NCBI GenBank assembly: GCA_045532255.1
Contig: JAZSFO010000002.1
Span: 1-15,714, forward strand
From: RGIG8748 sp045532255
GTDB taxonomy: Bacteria > Bacillota > Clostridia > UMGS1810
Direction: 5' to 3'
DNA length: 15,714 bases
The translations under genes and the position numbers were made by a program. The notes beneath the pieces were generated by a model that was not told the DNA's origin, did not search any database, and was given only the letters and a program-made list of their open reading frames with translations. Shown here piece by piece: positions 1-6,100 of the stretch. Each line of letters begins with the position of its first letter. The first letter of the stretch is position 1.

Positions 1-125
1 CCGGTGGCGGAGAATTTATTCAGGCAATTCTCAAAAAAGGTGTTTCAAAGGATACCGTGCACAAAAGACTAAAATCTGTATTTGCCGACAATGATATAGA
101 TGTGTGGGATGCACAGTTGGTGTAA
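1..125 (+). CDS. 3' end of an unidentified gene (partial)
   Basis: An open frame enters from the left edge (first complete codon at 3) and ends at TAA 123-125, giving about 40 C-terminal residues that end in DIDVWDAQLV. The fragment is hydrophilic, with a Lys-rich helix-like stretch (AILKKGVSKDTVHKRLKSVF) that could be part of a helical or nucleic-acid-binding domain, but I do not recognise a family. No terminator follows directly. The first hairpin downstream, at 223-252, lies beyond a promoter-like element. Calling this coding rests only on the open frame and plausible composition. Confidence 0.45.
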   Translation, partial: GGGEFIQAILKKGVSKDTVHKRLKSVFADNDIDVWDAQLV

Positions 126-136
126 ATATTTGAAAA

Positions 137-222
137 GTGAATTACAAAATTTTTTCAGAAAAGTAGTTGCATTTTTTCTTTTTTTGGTATATAAAAACCG
201 AAAAAAGCGTCGTTCATAAATT
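137..222 (+). repeat. Degenerate promoter-like direct repeat, copy 1 (upstream of abiH)
   Basis: This stretch aligns by eye with 1501-1584. Shared blocks, in order, are GTGAAT, an A-run followed by ATTTT, AGTAGTTGC, a T-run interrupted by one C, TTTGGTATATA, AAAA-CGAA, and GTTC followed by AATT. TTTGGTATATA reads as an extended -10 (TGG plus TATATA), and there is no good -35 box. Copy 1 precedes the abiH gene and copy 2 directly follows it. Confidence 0.6.
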
Positions 223-252
223 AAACGCCTCTTAAATAAAAGGGGCGTTTTT
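223..252 (+). terminator. Terminator-like hairpin in the abiH leader
   Basis: AAACGCCTCTT (223-233) pairs with AAGGGGCGTTT (240-250), giving 11 bp with one G-U pair and the loop AAATAA. A TTTTT run (248-252) follows. It may end the upstream partial gene, but it lies downstream of the promoter-like element at 185-193 and only 22 bp before the abiH start. It could therefore act as an attenuator in the abiH leader. Which of the two is right cannot be settled from sequence. Confidence 0.6.
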
Positions 253-274
253 GTATACACAAGAGGAATATATA

Positions 275-1498
275 ATGAAAAAACGAAAAGACATAACAGT
301 GGAATGTACGGATTGCGGCATGTGCTTTGCAATAACCGCAGGGGAACAATTGTTCTATGAGTCAAGGGGCTTTGATTTTCCTAAGCGATGCAAGGCTTGT
401 CGCAGTAAGCGAAAAGCAGCAAGACAAGAGCAAGAAAAAATCATGTACGACAAGATATCGGCAGAGAAAAGAGCCCAAGAGGAAAAAGAGTTGCATGCCC
501 TTCTTGGTACAATTCCTTTTAAGAAAGAGGATTTTTTCTCTCTAAAAAACAAAAATCCCAAAGAAACGTTATTTATAGTCGGTAACGGTTTTGATATAAT
601 GCACGGTGTTCCGTCGAGCTATTGGGATTTTCAAAAGACTCTTGGCAAAAGCTCAGAGCTTCGCTTTCATTTGGAAACTTATTTGAGGGTGGAAGCTGAT
701 AAGCTGTGGTACAATTTTGAAGAAAGCCTTTCGCATATCGATGCGGGCATGATGCTGGATGTCATGGACATGTGGCTTGACACCTTTGATGTTTACAAGA
801 ATAAAGCCTCTTCCATGGCTGAACTTCATTGTGCAATAGATGCCGCCATGTTGCCCATGCAAATTATTACGGAACAGCTTCCACGTAGATTTCGTTCGTG
901 GGTCGAGTCACTGAGGGGAGACGGCACTAAACCATGCGAACATTTGCTCTCGGGTGAGTCCTTGTATCTGAATTTTAATTATACCGATTTTTTGGAAACC
1001 TTGTACAATGTATCAAAATCAAATATTAAGTATATTCATGGTTGCCGTAGGAAAGAAAAGTACCATCCCAAAGAACAATTGGTGCTTGGTCATGCACTCA
1101 ATGTAGATTATCTCAGCGAATACAAGCCAGATCCCACCATGGTTCCCCGATACAAAAACCCTCTAAAGCGTGAAATACTTGACTATGCTATAGAGAGCGG
1201 TATCAATCAATGGGTGTCATATTACGAGGAAGTATTTACCAAGCATACCCCTGAGATAATCAAAGAAAACATATCTTTTTTTGAAGCCACTGCTTGCATG
1301 AAGGATATCTTTGTAATAGGTCATTCCTTGTCGGAGGTCGATTATCCATATTTCAGGGAAATAGTTAAGCATAATTCGGGTAATGCCTTTTGGCATATAG
1401 GCTATCATAGCTTGGGTGACCTTAAGAATATTCTTACTTTTGTTAGTGAGATGGGTATTAGTCATAATTCTGTTGAAATATTCACAAAGCATACTTAA
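275..1498 (+). CDS. AbiH-family phage abortive-infection protein with N-terminal zinc ribbon
   Basis: The product is 407 aa. The ATG at 275 is chosen because AAGAGG (261-266) sits 8 bp upstream; the open frame reaches back to a TTG at 251, inside the leader hairpin. Residues 11-42 carry CTDC and CKAC (Cys 11, 14, 39, 42) around a GEQLFY..RGF core, which matches the small probable zinc-ribbon family zf-trcl. A charged, coiled-coil-like linker spans about 43-75. From about 97 to the end it resembles AbiH: ETLFIVGNGFDIMHG (103-111 is GNGFDIMHG), then YLNFNYTDFLE, YIHG, LVLGHA and, near the C-terminus, IFVIGHSLSEVDYPYF. AbiH proteins were defined as lactococcal phage abortive-infection factors; their biochemical activity is not something I can state. 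The gene stands alone between two promoter-like repeats, consistent with a mobile defence cassette. I am confident of the family and less sure that this copy acts against phage. Confidence 0.88.
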   Translation: MKKRKDITVECTDCGMCFAITAGEQLFYESRGFDFPKRCKACRSKRKAARQEQEKIMYDKISAEKRAQEEKELHALLGTIPFKKEDFFSLKNKNPKETLFIVGNGFDIMHGVPSSYWDFQKTLGKSSELRFHLETYLRVEADKLWYNFEESLSHIDAGMMLDVMDMWLDTFDVYKNKASSMAELHCAIDAAMLPMQIITEQLPRRFRSWVESLRGDGTKPCEHLLSGESLYLNFNYTDFLETLYNVSKSNIKYIHGCRRKEKYHPKEQLVLGHALNVDYLSEYKPDPTMVPRYKNPLKREILDYAIESGINQWVSYYEEVFTKHTPEIIKENISFFEATACMKDIFVIGHSLSEVDYPYFREIVKHNSGNAFWHIGYHSLGDLKNILTFVSEMGISHNSVEIFTKHT

Positions 1499-1500
1499 AT

Positions 1501-1584
1501 GTGAATAAAAAAATTTTGTAAGAGTAGTTGCTTTTTCTTTTTGGTATATAATAAAAACGAACCAAATGAGTGGTTCAATTATTG
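1501..1584 (+). repeat. Degenerate promoter-like direct repeat, copy 2 (downstream of abiH)
   Basis: This is the second copy of the element at 137-222, beginning three bases after the abiH stop. It has AGTAGTTGC, a T-rich tract, TTTGGTATATA (extended -10, with TATAAT overlapping at 1547-1552) and then CGAACC..GGTTC, which forms a small hairpin (GAACCA/TGGTTC). Its orientation is the same as copy 1. It would drive transcription rightward into the structured region 1554-1810. Confidence 0.6.
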
Positions 1585-1810
1585 TCGTTGGGACTGTATA
1601 TCGACATAACAAAAAGGTACAGAGACAAATATTTTCCGCTACCCGATATGCGGCTAACAAAAGGTCGGGGTTCAAATATTTATTATTAACGTTTTTCTTT
1701 TTATCATATGATATCTGTACTTGATAATTCATATACTTTTAGACCGACAAGGTCACCCAGGTAACACTTGGTAAGGGTCAAAGAGATATCTATGACCCTT
1801 TACTTTAGGA
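1554..1810 (+). ncRNA. Putative structured RNA or leader, family not recognised
   Basis: This is intergenic sequence downstream of repeat copy 2 with several stems readable by eye. GAACCA/TGGTTC is at about 1559-1576. TTGTC/GACAA encloses CTGTA/TACAG at about 1582-1628. CCGC/GCGG at about 1636-1653 has loop bases CCCGA that can pair with TCGGG at about 1664-1668, an H-type pseudoknot arrangement. AAGGGTCA (1773-1780) pairs with TGACCCTT (1793-1800), with an inner AGA/TCT and a GATA loop; it is followed by a T-rich stretch and could be the 3' end. I compared it from memory with common riboswitches, T-box leaders, 6S, tmRNA and SRP RNA and saw no match. It may be an independent small RNA or the leader of the short ORF at 1818. 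The longer minus-strand frame over it is not convincing. Confidence 0.4.
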
Positions 1811-1817
1811 GAAATCT

Positions 1818-1880
1818 ATGGAAAATATAGGCTTGTTTTTTGCTTATTTTACAGTTTGTTTACATTTCTTTACAAATTGA
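1818..1880 (+). CDS. Possible 20-aa hydrophobic peptide
   Basis: ATG at 1818 is preceded by AGGAG (1807-1811) at 6 bp, a near-ideal ribosome binding site. The peptide is MENIGLFFAYFTVCLHFFTN, ending at TGA 1878-1880. It is aromatic and hydrophobic in the middle, compatible with a short membrane peptide. It directly follows the structured region, and its stop lies just before the promoter of the M23 peptidase gene. It could be a leader peptide, a small membrane peptide of the type I toxin kind, or chance. No antisense RNA gene was identified, so a toxin role is speculation. Confidence 0.3.
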   Translation: MENIGLFFAYFTVCLHFFTN

Positions 1881-1893
1881 TTACAAATTTTTC

Positions 1894-1922
1894 TTGATTT
1901 TTTTGAAATTCTGTGTTATAAT
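1894..1922 (+). promoter_or_regulatory. Promoter of the M23 peptidase gene
   Basis: TTGATT (1894-1899), a 17-bp spacer and TATAAT (1917-1922) match the vegetative sigma-A consensus. They lie about 60 bp before the ATG at 1985, leaving a short leader with GAGGTGA at 1974-1980. Confidence 0.75.
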
Positions 1923-1984
1923 TTCGAATTGTGTGTTGTAGTAAAATAAATAGATCAAACAAAGACAAACCATGAGGTGACAAA

Positions 1985-3346
1985 ATGATATTTAAGACAA
2001 GATTGGCATCATTATGCCGATGGCTTAAAGATAAGTCATTATTTATATACTATGGTGTTGCTCCGGTAATTCTTCTATGTTCTTTATTATCAACCTGCAA
2101 TTTTGGTTGTAACATTATAGTTAATGGTGAAGTTATAGGAACTGCACCATCAAAGGAATATGTTTATTCGCTTATAGAAAACATAAACAATGAGTTTTCA
2201 CCGTATCTTAGCGGAAATAAGGCAATAAATGTAGATCCTCTGACTACACCCAAGCTTTTGATTGGCAAAGGTTTTACCGATACCCAGAAGCTTGAAGAAA
2301 CACTTAAAAGCTACTGTCCTTATCTTGAAAAGGCATATACCGTCAAATCCAACGGGAAAACTATTGTTGGATTTAAGAGCAAAAACGAGAGAAAATCTGC
2401 ATATGATACATTTATAAGTGAAATGACTAAGGGAAGTGCATCTTTTGAATTAGCAGATGAAATAACATTTGAGCATGAGCTTGTACCATACGGTCTCATA
2501 AAATCCGGAAAGCAAGCTGTAAAAATGCTCGGCAGAACATATGAATTTAATGACACCGTTACATTAGACAGTAAAACAAAGCTCTCGGAAATACTTACAA
2601 AATACTCCATAAGCGAATCTGAATTTGCAAAGCTCAATCCCAAATATAAAAGCGGCATTGCAGGAAAGGTCAAAATCAAATCGGATGTTCCTTATATAAG
2701 AGTAATAACTGCCCAAAGCTATACCGAAAAAACACTTGTAAAATACTCTGTAAAGTATGAGATGGACAGTACCCTTCCCGAAGGTACATCAAAGCTAAAA
2801 ACAGACGGCAAAGACGGTATCCGCAAGGTAACCAAGACAATATATGCCGTAAACGGAAACAATGTATATACACATTCTAATCAGCCTGTTCTGGAAAATG
2901 CCGAAACACGCATTGTTTTGGTTGGTACCAAAGAGGTTCCAAAAGGCAAAACAACAGGCTCATTCGGAAAACCCAGTGACGGAGTTCTCTCCTCCCGTTT
3001 CGGCACAAGAAACGGAAGAAAGCACAAAGGTGTAGATATAAGCGGACCTATAAATTCCGATATATACGCTGCAGACGGCGGAAAGGTTACCTTTGCTGGT
3101 TGGGACAACAGCGGATACGGAAATATGATTAAAATCGAACATGATAACGGATATACAACACTGTATGCTCACTGCAACAAGCTATTTGTGTCCGATGGTG
3201 ACTATGTAGCACGCGGTGATGTGATAGCGGCACTTGGCAACACCGGCAGAACAACCGGCCCCCATGTACACTTTGAAGTAATCGTAACAGAAAGCGGAAA
3301 TGTTGTTGACCCGCTGGAAGTATTTGACATTCCCATCACTGAATAA
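1985..3346 (+). CDS. Membrane-anchored LysM/G5/M23 peptidoglycan endopeptidase
   Basis: The product is 453 aa with GAGGTGA just upstream of the ATG. Residues 1-18 are basic and about 19-40 are hydrophobic: a signal-anchor or uncleaved signal, so the body is extracytoplasmic. About 196-235 resembles a LysM peptidoglycan-binding domain (KLSEILTKYSISESEFAKLNP). About 240-315 resembles a G5 domain. About 335-445 is an M23/LytM-like metallopeptidase: HKGVD supplies zinc ligands His347 and Asp351, YAH supplies His396, and GPHVHFEV supplies His427 and His429. All the expected catalytic and zinc residues are present, so it should be active. M23 enzymes cut peptide cross-links in peptidoglycan. The gene has its own promoter, and no clear terminator follows before the tRNA promoter. 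A sporulation role is possible but nothing in the sequence requires it. Confidence 0.9.
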   Translation: MIFKTRLASLCRWLKDKSLFIYYGVAPVILLCSLLSTCNFGCNIIVNGEVIGTAPSKEYVYSLIENINNEFSPYLSGNKAINVDPLTTPKLLIGKGFTDTQKLEETLKSYCPYLEKAYTVKSNGKTIVGFKSKNERKSAYDTFISEMTKGSASFELADEITFEHELVPYGLIKSGKQAVKMLGRTYEFNDTVTLDSKTKLSEILTKYSISESEFAKLNPKYKSGIAGKVKIKSDVPYIRVITAQSYTEKTLVKYSVKYEMDSTLPEGTSKLKTDGKDGIRKVTKTIYAVNGNNVYTHSNQPVLENAETRIVLVGTKEVPKGKTTGSFGKPSDGVLSSRFGTRNGRKHKGVDISGPINSDIYAADGGKVTFAGWDNSGYGNMIKIEHDNGYTTLYAHCNKLFVSDGDYVARGDVIAALGNTGRTTGPHVHFEVIVTESGNVVDPLEVFDIPITE

Positions 3347-3402
3347 TTGTATATATATGGAATAAAATATGATTAAATTGTCGGTATTTTTTCAAAAAAG
3401 TA

Positions 3403-3431
3403 TTGACTAATGAGCCAAAAACTGCTATAAT
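3403..3431 (+). promoter_or_regulatory. Promoter of tRNA-Ser
   Basis: TTGACT (3403-3408), 17-bp spacer, TATAAT (3426-3431). It is very close to the sigma-A consensus and about 37 bp upstream of the mature tRNA 5' end. Confidence 0.85.
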
Positions 3432-3437
3432 ATCAAA

Positions 3438-3460
3438 GTCGGCTGTCAAATGGCACCGAC
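3438..3460 (+). other. Hairpin in the pre-tRNA 5' leader
   Basis: GTCGG (3438-3442) pairs with CCGAC (3456-3460), with possible further TG/CA pairs inside. The hairpin occupies nearly the whole leader between the promoter and the tRNA and would be removed by RNase P. Its role is unknown. Confidence 0.45.
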
Positions 3461-3468
3461 TTATATAT

Positions 3469-3560
3469 GGAGATGTATCGAAGTGGTCATAACGAGCACG
3501 ATTGGAAATCGTGTTGCCGTGATGAGCGGCACGTGGGTTCAAATCCCACCATCTCCGCCA
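3469..3560 (+). tRNA. tRNA-Ser (anticodon GGA)
   Basis: The acceptor stem GGAGATG (3469-3475) pairs with CATCTCC (3550-3556), followed by discriminator G and an encoded CCA (3558-3560). The anticodon stem CACGA/TCGTG encloses loop TTGGAAA, giving anticodon GGA, which reads UCC and UCU serine codons. A long variable arm (GCCG..CGGC) gives the class II shape of serine tRNAs. The T arm GTGGG-TTCAAAT-CCCAC is canonical. Confidence 0.97.
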
Positions 3561-3607
3561 AGAAAAAGAGATAATTTTACTGTCGGTAAAATTATCTCTT
3601 TTTCTAA
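3561..3607 (+). terminator. Strong intrinsic terminator of tRNA-Ser
   Basis: A perfect 20-bp inverted repeat (3561-3580 with 3586-3605) surrounds the loop TGTCG. The 3' arm ends in CTCTTTTTCT. It begins directly after the encoded CCA. Its A/T symmetry means it could also stop transcription from the opposite direction. Confidence 0.9.
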
Positions 3608-3648
3608 TGAAATTTGTCTGACAAAGAGCAATTGTAACCTTATTTATT

Positions 3649-3677
3649 TTGACATTCAAGAAAAAATATGATAAAAT
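3649..3677 (+). promoter_or_regulatory. Promoter of the DtxR-family gene
   Basis: A perfect TTGACA (3649-3654), 17-bp spacer and TAAAAT (3672-3677), 23 bp before the start codon. The leader is very short, so a repressor bound at the promoter would control it directly. I saw no clear metal-box palindrome. Confidence 0.8.
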
Positions 3678-3700
3678 ATGTTTAACGGAGGTGTCCTCGT

Positions 3701-4069
3701 ATGAAATTATATGAATCCGCAGAAAATTATCTGGAAACCATATTTATGCTCAAAAAGAAAAATAATTTTGTTCGCAGTGTAGATATAGCCCATGAGCTTG
3801 AATACAGCAAAGCAAGCGTATCTGTAGCAATGAAATCATTAAGGGAGGCAGGCTATGTTACAGTAGACGAAAACGGCGGTATATCCCTTACAGAAACAGG
3901 CTATGATATAGCCAGCCGAATGTACGAAAGACATGAGGTTATAGCAAATATTCTTATACGCATAGGCGTAGACAAGGATGTAGCCTACGAGGACAGCTGT
4001 AAAATAGAGCATGTTATAAGCGAGGATACATTCTGCAAAATCAAGAGCTTTGCAGAAAAAGATATTTAA
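3701..4069 (+). CDS. DtxR/MntR-family metal-dependent transcriptional regulator (short form)
   Basis: The product is 122 aa with a strong GGAGGTG ribosome binding site. Residues about 5-65 form the winged helix-turn-helix (SAENYLETIFML, then VRSVDIAHELEYSKASVSVAMKSLREAGYV and the wing). Residues about 66-122 form the dimerisation and metal-binding part. Candidate metal ligands are Glu12, His78, Cys100, Glu103 and His104 (YERHE and CKIEH). The CxxEH pattern resembles iron-responsive DtxR/IdeR (Cys102, Glu105, His106), whereas manganese-responsive MntR has Glu in place of the Cys. The usual first ligand (Met10 in DtxR, Asp8 in MntR) is Asn9 here. There is no C-terminal SH3-like domain, and the protein ends soon after the metal helix, slightly shorter than typical MntR. 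These proteins repress metal uptake genes when metal-loaded, but no transporter gene is next to it. The gene is monocistronic, with its own promoter and terminator. Confidence 0.88.
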   Translation: MKLYESAENYLETIFMLKKKNNFVRSVDIAHELEYSKASVSVAMKSLREAGYVTVDENGGISLTETGYDIASRMYERHEVIANILIRIGVDKDVAYEDSCKIEHVISEDTFCKIKSFAEKDI

Positions 4070-4074
4070 TAAAA

Positions 4075-4122
4075 GACAAGGAATAAAAGCATGTTAAAAC
4101 GCTTAAATTCCTTGTTTTTTTT
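4075..4122 (+). terminator. Terminator between the convergent DtxR-family gene and radA
   Basis: ACAAGGAAT (about 4076-4084) pairs with ATTCCTTGT (about 4106-4114), with inner AAGC/GCTT, followed by a long T run on the plus strand. On the minus strand the hairpin is followed by a weaker CTTTTATT, so it may also serve radA. It touches the radA stop codon at 4121-4123. Confidence 0.8.
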
Positions 4123-5485
4123 ATTTGCTTGCAAGTATTTTTATTGCCTCTGCAACCGTATGTACGGGTATAATTTCTATTCCCTTAACCTCTGATGCTT
4201 CCTTGGCGCTGTCGTGTGCTATAATGCACTTTTTGAAGCCAAGCTTTTTGGCTTCCGCAACTCTCCGCTGTACAAAGCTGACCGAACGAACCTCGCCTGT
4301 AAGTCCCACTTCGCCGAGAATAAGTGTTTTGCCGTCTATTACAAAATTCTTGAAGTTGGATGCAACTGCAGTGATTACCGCAAGGTCAGATGCTGTTTCG
4401 GTGAGCTTTAGTCCGCCGACTACATTTATATATACATCCTGACCCTGCATTGAGTATCCGAGCTTTTTTTCAAGGATTGCAACAAGCATGGTTGCTCTTC
4501 CATAATCTATTCCCGTAGACATTCTTCTGGCAATTGCAAAGCCTGTCGGTGCAGAAAGAGCCTGAATTTCTGCAAGCATCGGTCTTGTTCCCTCCATAGT
4601 GCACACTATAGCAGAACCCGATGTATTATCGGGTCTTCCCGAAAGCATCATTGCGGACGGATTTGCTACTTCCTTTAGCCCTGAATCCTTCATTTCAAAT
4701 ACACCGATTTCGTTCGTAGAACCAAAGCGGTTTTTGACAGTACGGAGTATTCTGTAGCTTTGCTGACGGTCGCCCTCAAAATAAAGAACACAGTCAACCA
4801 TGTGTTCAAGCACCCTCGGACCTGCTATACTGCCTTCTTTGGTAACATGTCCCACGATAAAGATTGCAATGTTATTTTCCTTTGCCAATCGCATAAGGAA
4901 ATGTGTAGCTTCCCTTACCTGTGCTACACTGCCGGGTGCAGACGAAACCTCGTCTCTGTATATAGTCTGAATGGAGTCCACAATCATTACTGCGGGGCAA
5001 AGCTCTTTTGCATGGTGTACAATATAATCCAGATTTGTCTCTGCAAGGAGCTTTAGGTTTTTGCCGTTTACACCGAGTCTCTCTGCACGAAGCTTGATTT
5101 GTTGAAGGGATTCTTCACCAGACACATATAGTACAGGCAAAGTATCGCCAAGAGCCTCGCAAATCTGCAAAAGCAGGGTAGATTTACCGATTCCCGGGTC
5201 ACCGCCAACCAAAACCATTGAACCCCGTACAATTCCACCGCCGAGGACTCTGTCTAGCTCCGATGTTCCTGTGGCAATCCTCTCGCCTTGTGTCTCGGAT
5301 ATTTCATTGAGTGTCAGGGGTTTGGCGGACGGCGTAACGGATGGCTTTGCCAAATCGAACTTACCCCCGACAGTTTCCGCTTCCTCGCAAAATGTATTCC
5401 AATTGTTGCATGACGGACATTTGCCGAGCCATTTAAGACTTTCGTATCCGCACTCGTTGCAAACAAATTTAACTTTTGTTTTCAT
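4121..5485 (-). CDS. radA: DNA repair protein RadA (Sms)
   Basis: The product is 454 aa, the usual family length. An N-terminal zinc finger has Cys 9, 12, 23 and 26 (CNEC and CPSC). The RecA-like ATPase core follows, with Walker A GGDPGIGKST (94-103), Walker B VMIVDS (166-171) and the RadA-specific KNRFG motif (251-255). A Lon-protease-like domain without protease activity occupies roughly 285-450. RadA helps process recombination intermediates and drives branch migration together with RecA. The start is set by the zinc-finger alignment and GGAG 10 bp upstream. It is transcribed from its own promoter at 5516-5544 and is convergent with the DtxR-family gene. All key motifs are intact. Confidence 0.97.
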   Translation of the reverse strand: MKTKVKFVCNECGYESLKWLGKCPSCNNWNTFCEEAETVGGKFDLAKPSVTPSAKPLTLNEISETQGERIATGTSELDRVLGGGIVRGSMVLVGGDPGIGKSTLLLQICEALGDTLPVLYVSGEESLQQIKLRAERLGVNGKNLKLLAETNLDYIVHHAKELCPAVMIVDSIQTIYRDEVSSAPGSVAQVREATHFLMRLAKENNIAIFIVGHVTKEGSIAGPRVLEHMVDCVLYFEGDRQQSYRILRTVKNRFGSTNEIGVFEMKDSGLKEVANPSAMMLSGRPDNTSGSAIVCTMEGTRPMLAEIQALSAPTGFAIARRMSTGIDYGRATMLVAILEKKLGYSMQGQDVYINVVGGLKLTETASDLAVITAVASNFKNFVIDGKTLILGEVGLTGEVRSVSFVQRRVAEAKKLGFKKCIIAHDSAKEASEVKGIEIIPVHTVAEAIKILASK

Positions 5486-5515
5486 ATGTATCTGACTCCA
5501 AACAATTATTTTATA

Positions 5516-5544
5516 CTTATACTCTACTACATTTTTGAGGTAAA
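5516..5544 (-). promoter_or_regulatory. Probable radA promoter
   Basis: Read on the minus strand: TTTACC (5544-5539), 17-bp spacer, TATAAG (5521-5516), about 31 bp upstream of the radA start. It is a moderate match to the sigma-A consensus. Confidence 0.5.
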
Positions 5545-5579
5545 GTCCAGTATTTTTTGTTTGAAGTCATAGAGCAACC

Positions 5580-5933
5580 TTATTTTCTTGCTCTGTTATT
5601 GTTATTTCCGTCTGTGAGCATATCATCTACGGCATTTCCTGCATCATCCATACCGTTGCCTATGTCGTTGCCCATATCGTCCATTCCGTTTTCTATGGCG
5701 CCTCCTGCATTGCCGTTACGGGTTTCTAAGCTGTCATCTGTACCGTCATCAGCAGGGATGTCCTGGCTTTCGTCACGGTCAAGGCTGTCATCTGTATCCA
5801 TACCTCCGTCGCTTGTGTCGTTGGTCTGAACATTTCCTCTGTCTCCTGCTTCTCCGTCACCATTCTCCCCGCAGGAACAAAATGTGCCGACAACAAGAAG
5901 CATAATCAATGTCATAATAAGATATTTTTTCAT
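5580..5933 (-). CDS. Small Asp/Asn/Gly-rich lipoprotein of unknown function
   Basis: The product is 117 aa with a strong AAAGGAG site. The signal peptide is KKYLIMTLIMLLVVGTF, followed by a lipobox-like FCS-Cys21, slightly off consensus. The mature part is low-complexity and acidic, rich in Asp, Gly, Asn, Ser and Thr, with degenerate repeats such as NGMDDMGNDIGNGMDDAGN, and it ends with the basic RARK. No enzymatic motif is visible. It is probably lipid-anchored on the outer face of the membrane, perhaps as a cation-binding or spacer protein. The sporulation-like promoter upstream and the neighbouring spore protein gene suggest expression during sporulation, which is inference. A 7-bp inverted repeat (AGAGCAA/TTGCTCT) surrounds the stop codon but has no T run. 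Confidence 0.75.
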   Translation of the reverse strand: MKKYLIMTLIMLLVVGTFCSCGENGDGEAGDRGNVQTNDTSDGGMDTDDSLDRDESQDIPADDGTDDSLETRNGNAGGAIENGMDDMGNDIGNGMDDAGNAVDDMLTDGNNNNRARK

Positions 5934-5964
5934 TATATTCTCCTTTCCGATACCTCCAAGAGCA

Positions 5965-5994
5965 TCTGTATGTTACTTCATACATAAACTATTA
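5965..5994 (-). promoter_or_regulatory. Possible sigma-E-like promoter of the lipoprotein gene
   Basis: On the minus strand TAATAGT (5994-5988) and CATACAGA (5972-5965) are separated by 15 bp. The mother-cell sigma-E consensus, from Bacillus knowledge, is roughly KMATATT with CATACAMT about 14 bp downstream. The match is good at the -10 and fair at the -35. No sigma-A promoter is evident in this leader. Confidence 0.35.
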
Positions 5995-6024
5995 TTTGAG
6001 AGAAACGAAAAATTATACACAAAA

Positions 6025-6075
6025 GCAAAAATCCCAAAATCATGATTAAAAATAACCGTGATTTTGGAATTTTGC
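6025..6075 (-). terminator. Terminator of the spore protein gene
   Basis: A long inverted repeat pairs GCAAAATTCCAAAATCA with TGATTTTGGGATTTTTGC with one or two bulges. On the minus strand it is followed by a T-rich stretch. It lies 25 bp after the spore protein stop codon and separates that gene from the lipoprotein gene. Confidence 0.8.
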
Positions 6076-6100
6076 GTTGTCAGAGTAAATTAGAGAATTC

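Noticed and set aside
69..365. 98-codon minus-strand frame at the left end
   Set aside because: It spans a repeat, a terminator hairpin and the abiH start, and lacks coding character.
1217..1732. 171-codon minus-strand frame
   Set aside because: It lies half across the 3' end of abiH and half across the structured region, has no ribosome binding site and no family resemblance.
3336..3659. 107-codon minus-strand frame containing SWRRWWDLNPR
   Set aside because: It is the antisense of the tRNA-Ser gene and its terminator; this WWDLNP-type peptide is a known spurious translation of tRNA complement.
5571..5594. Terminator at the lipoprotein stop codon (AGAGCAA/TTGCTCT)
   Set aside because: Only a 7-bp stem spanning the stop codon and no T run on the minus strand.
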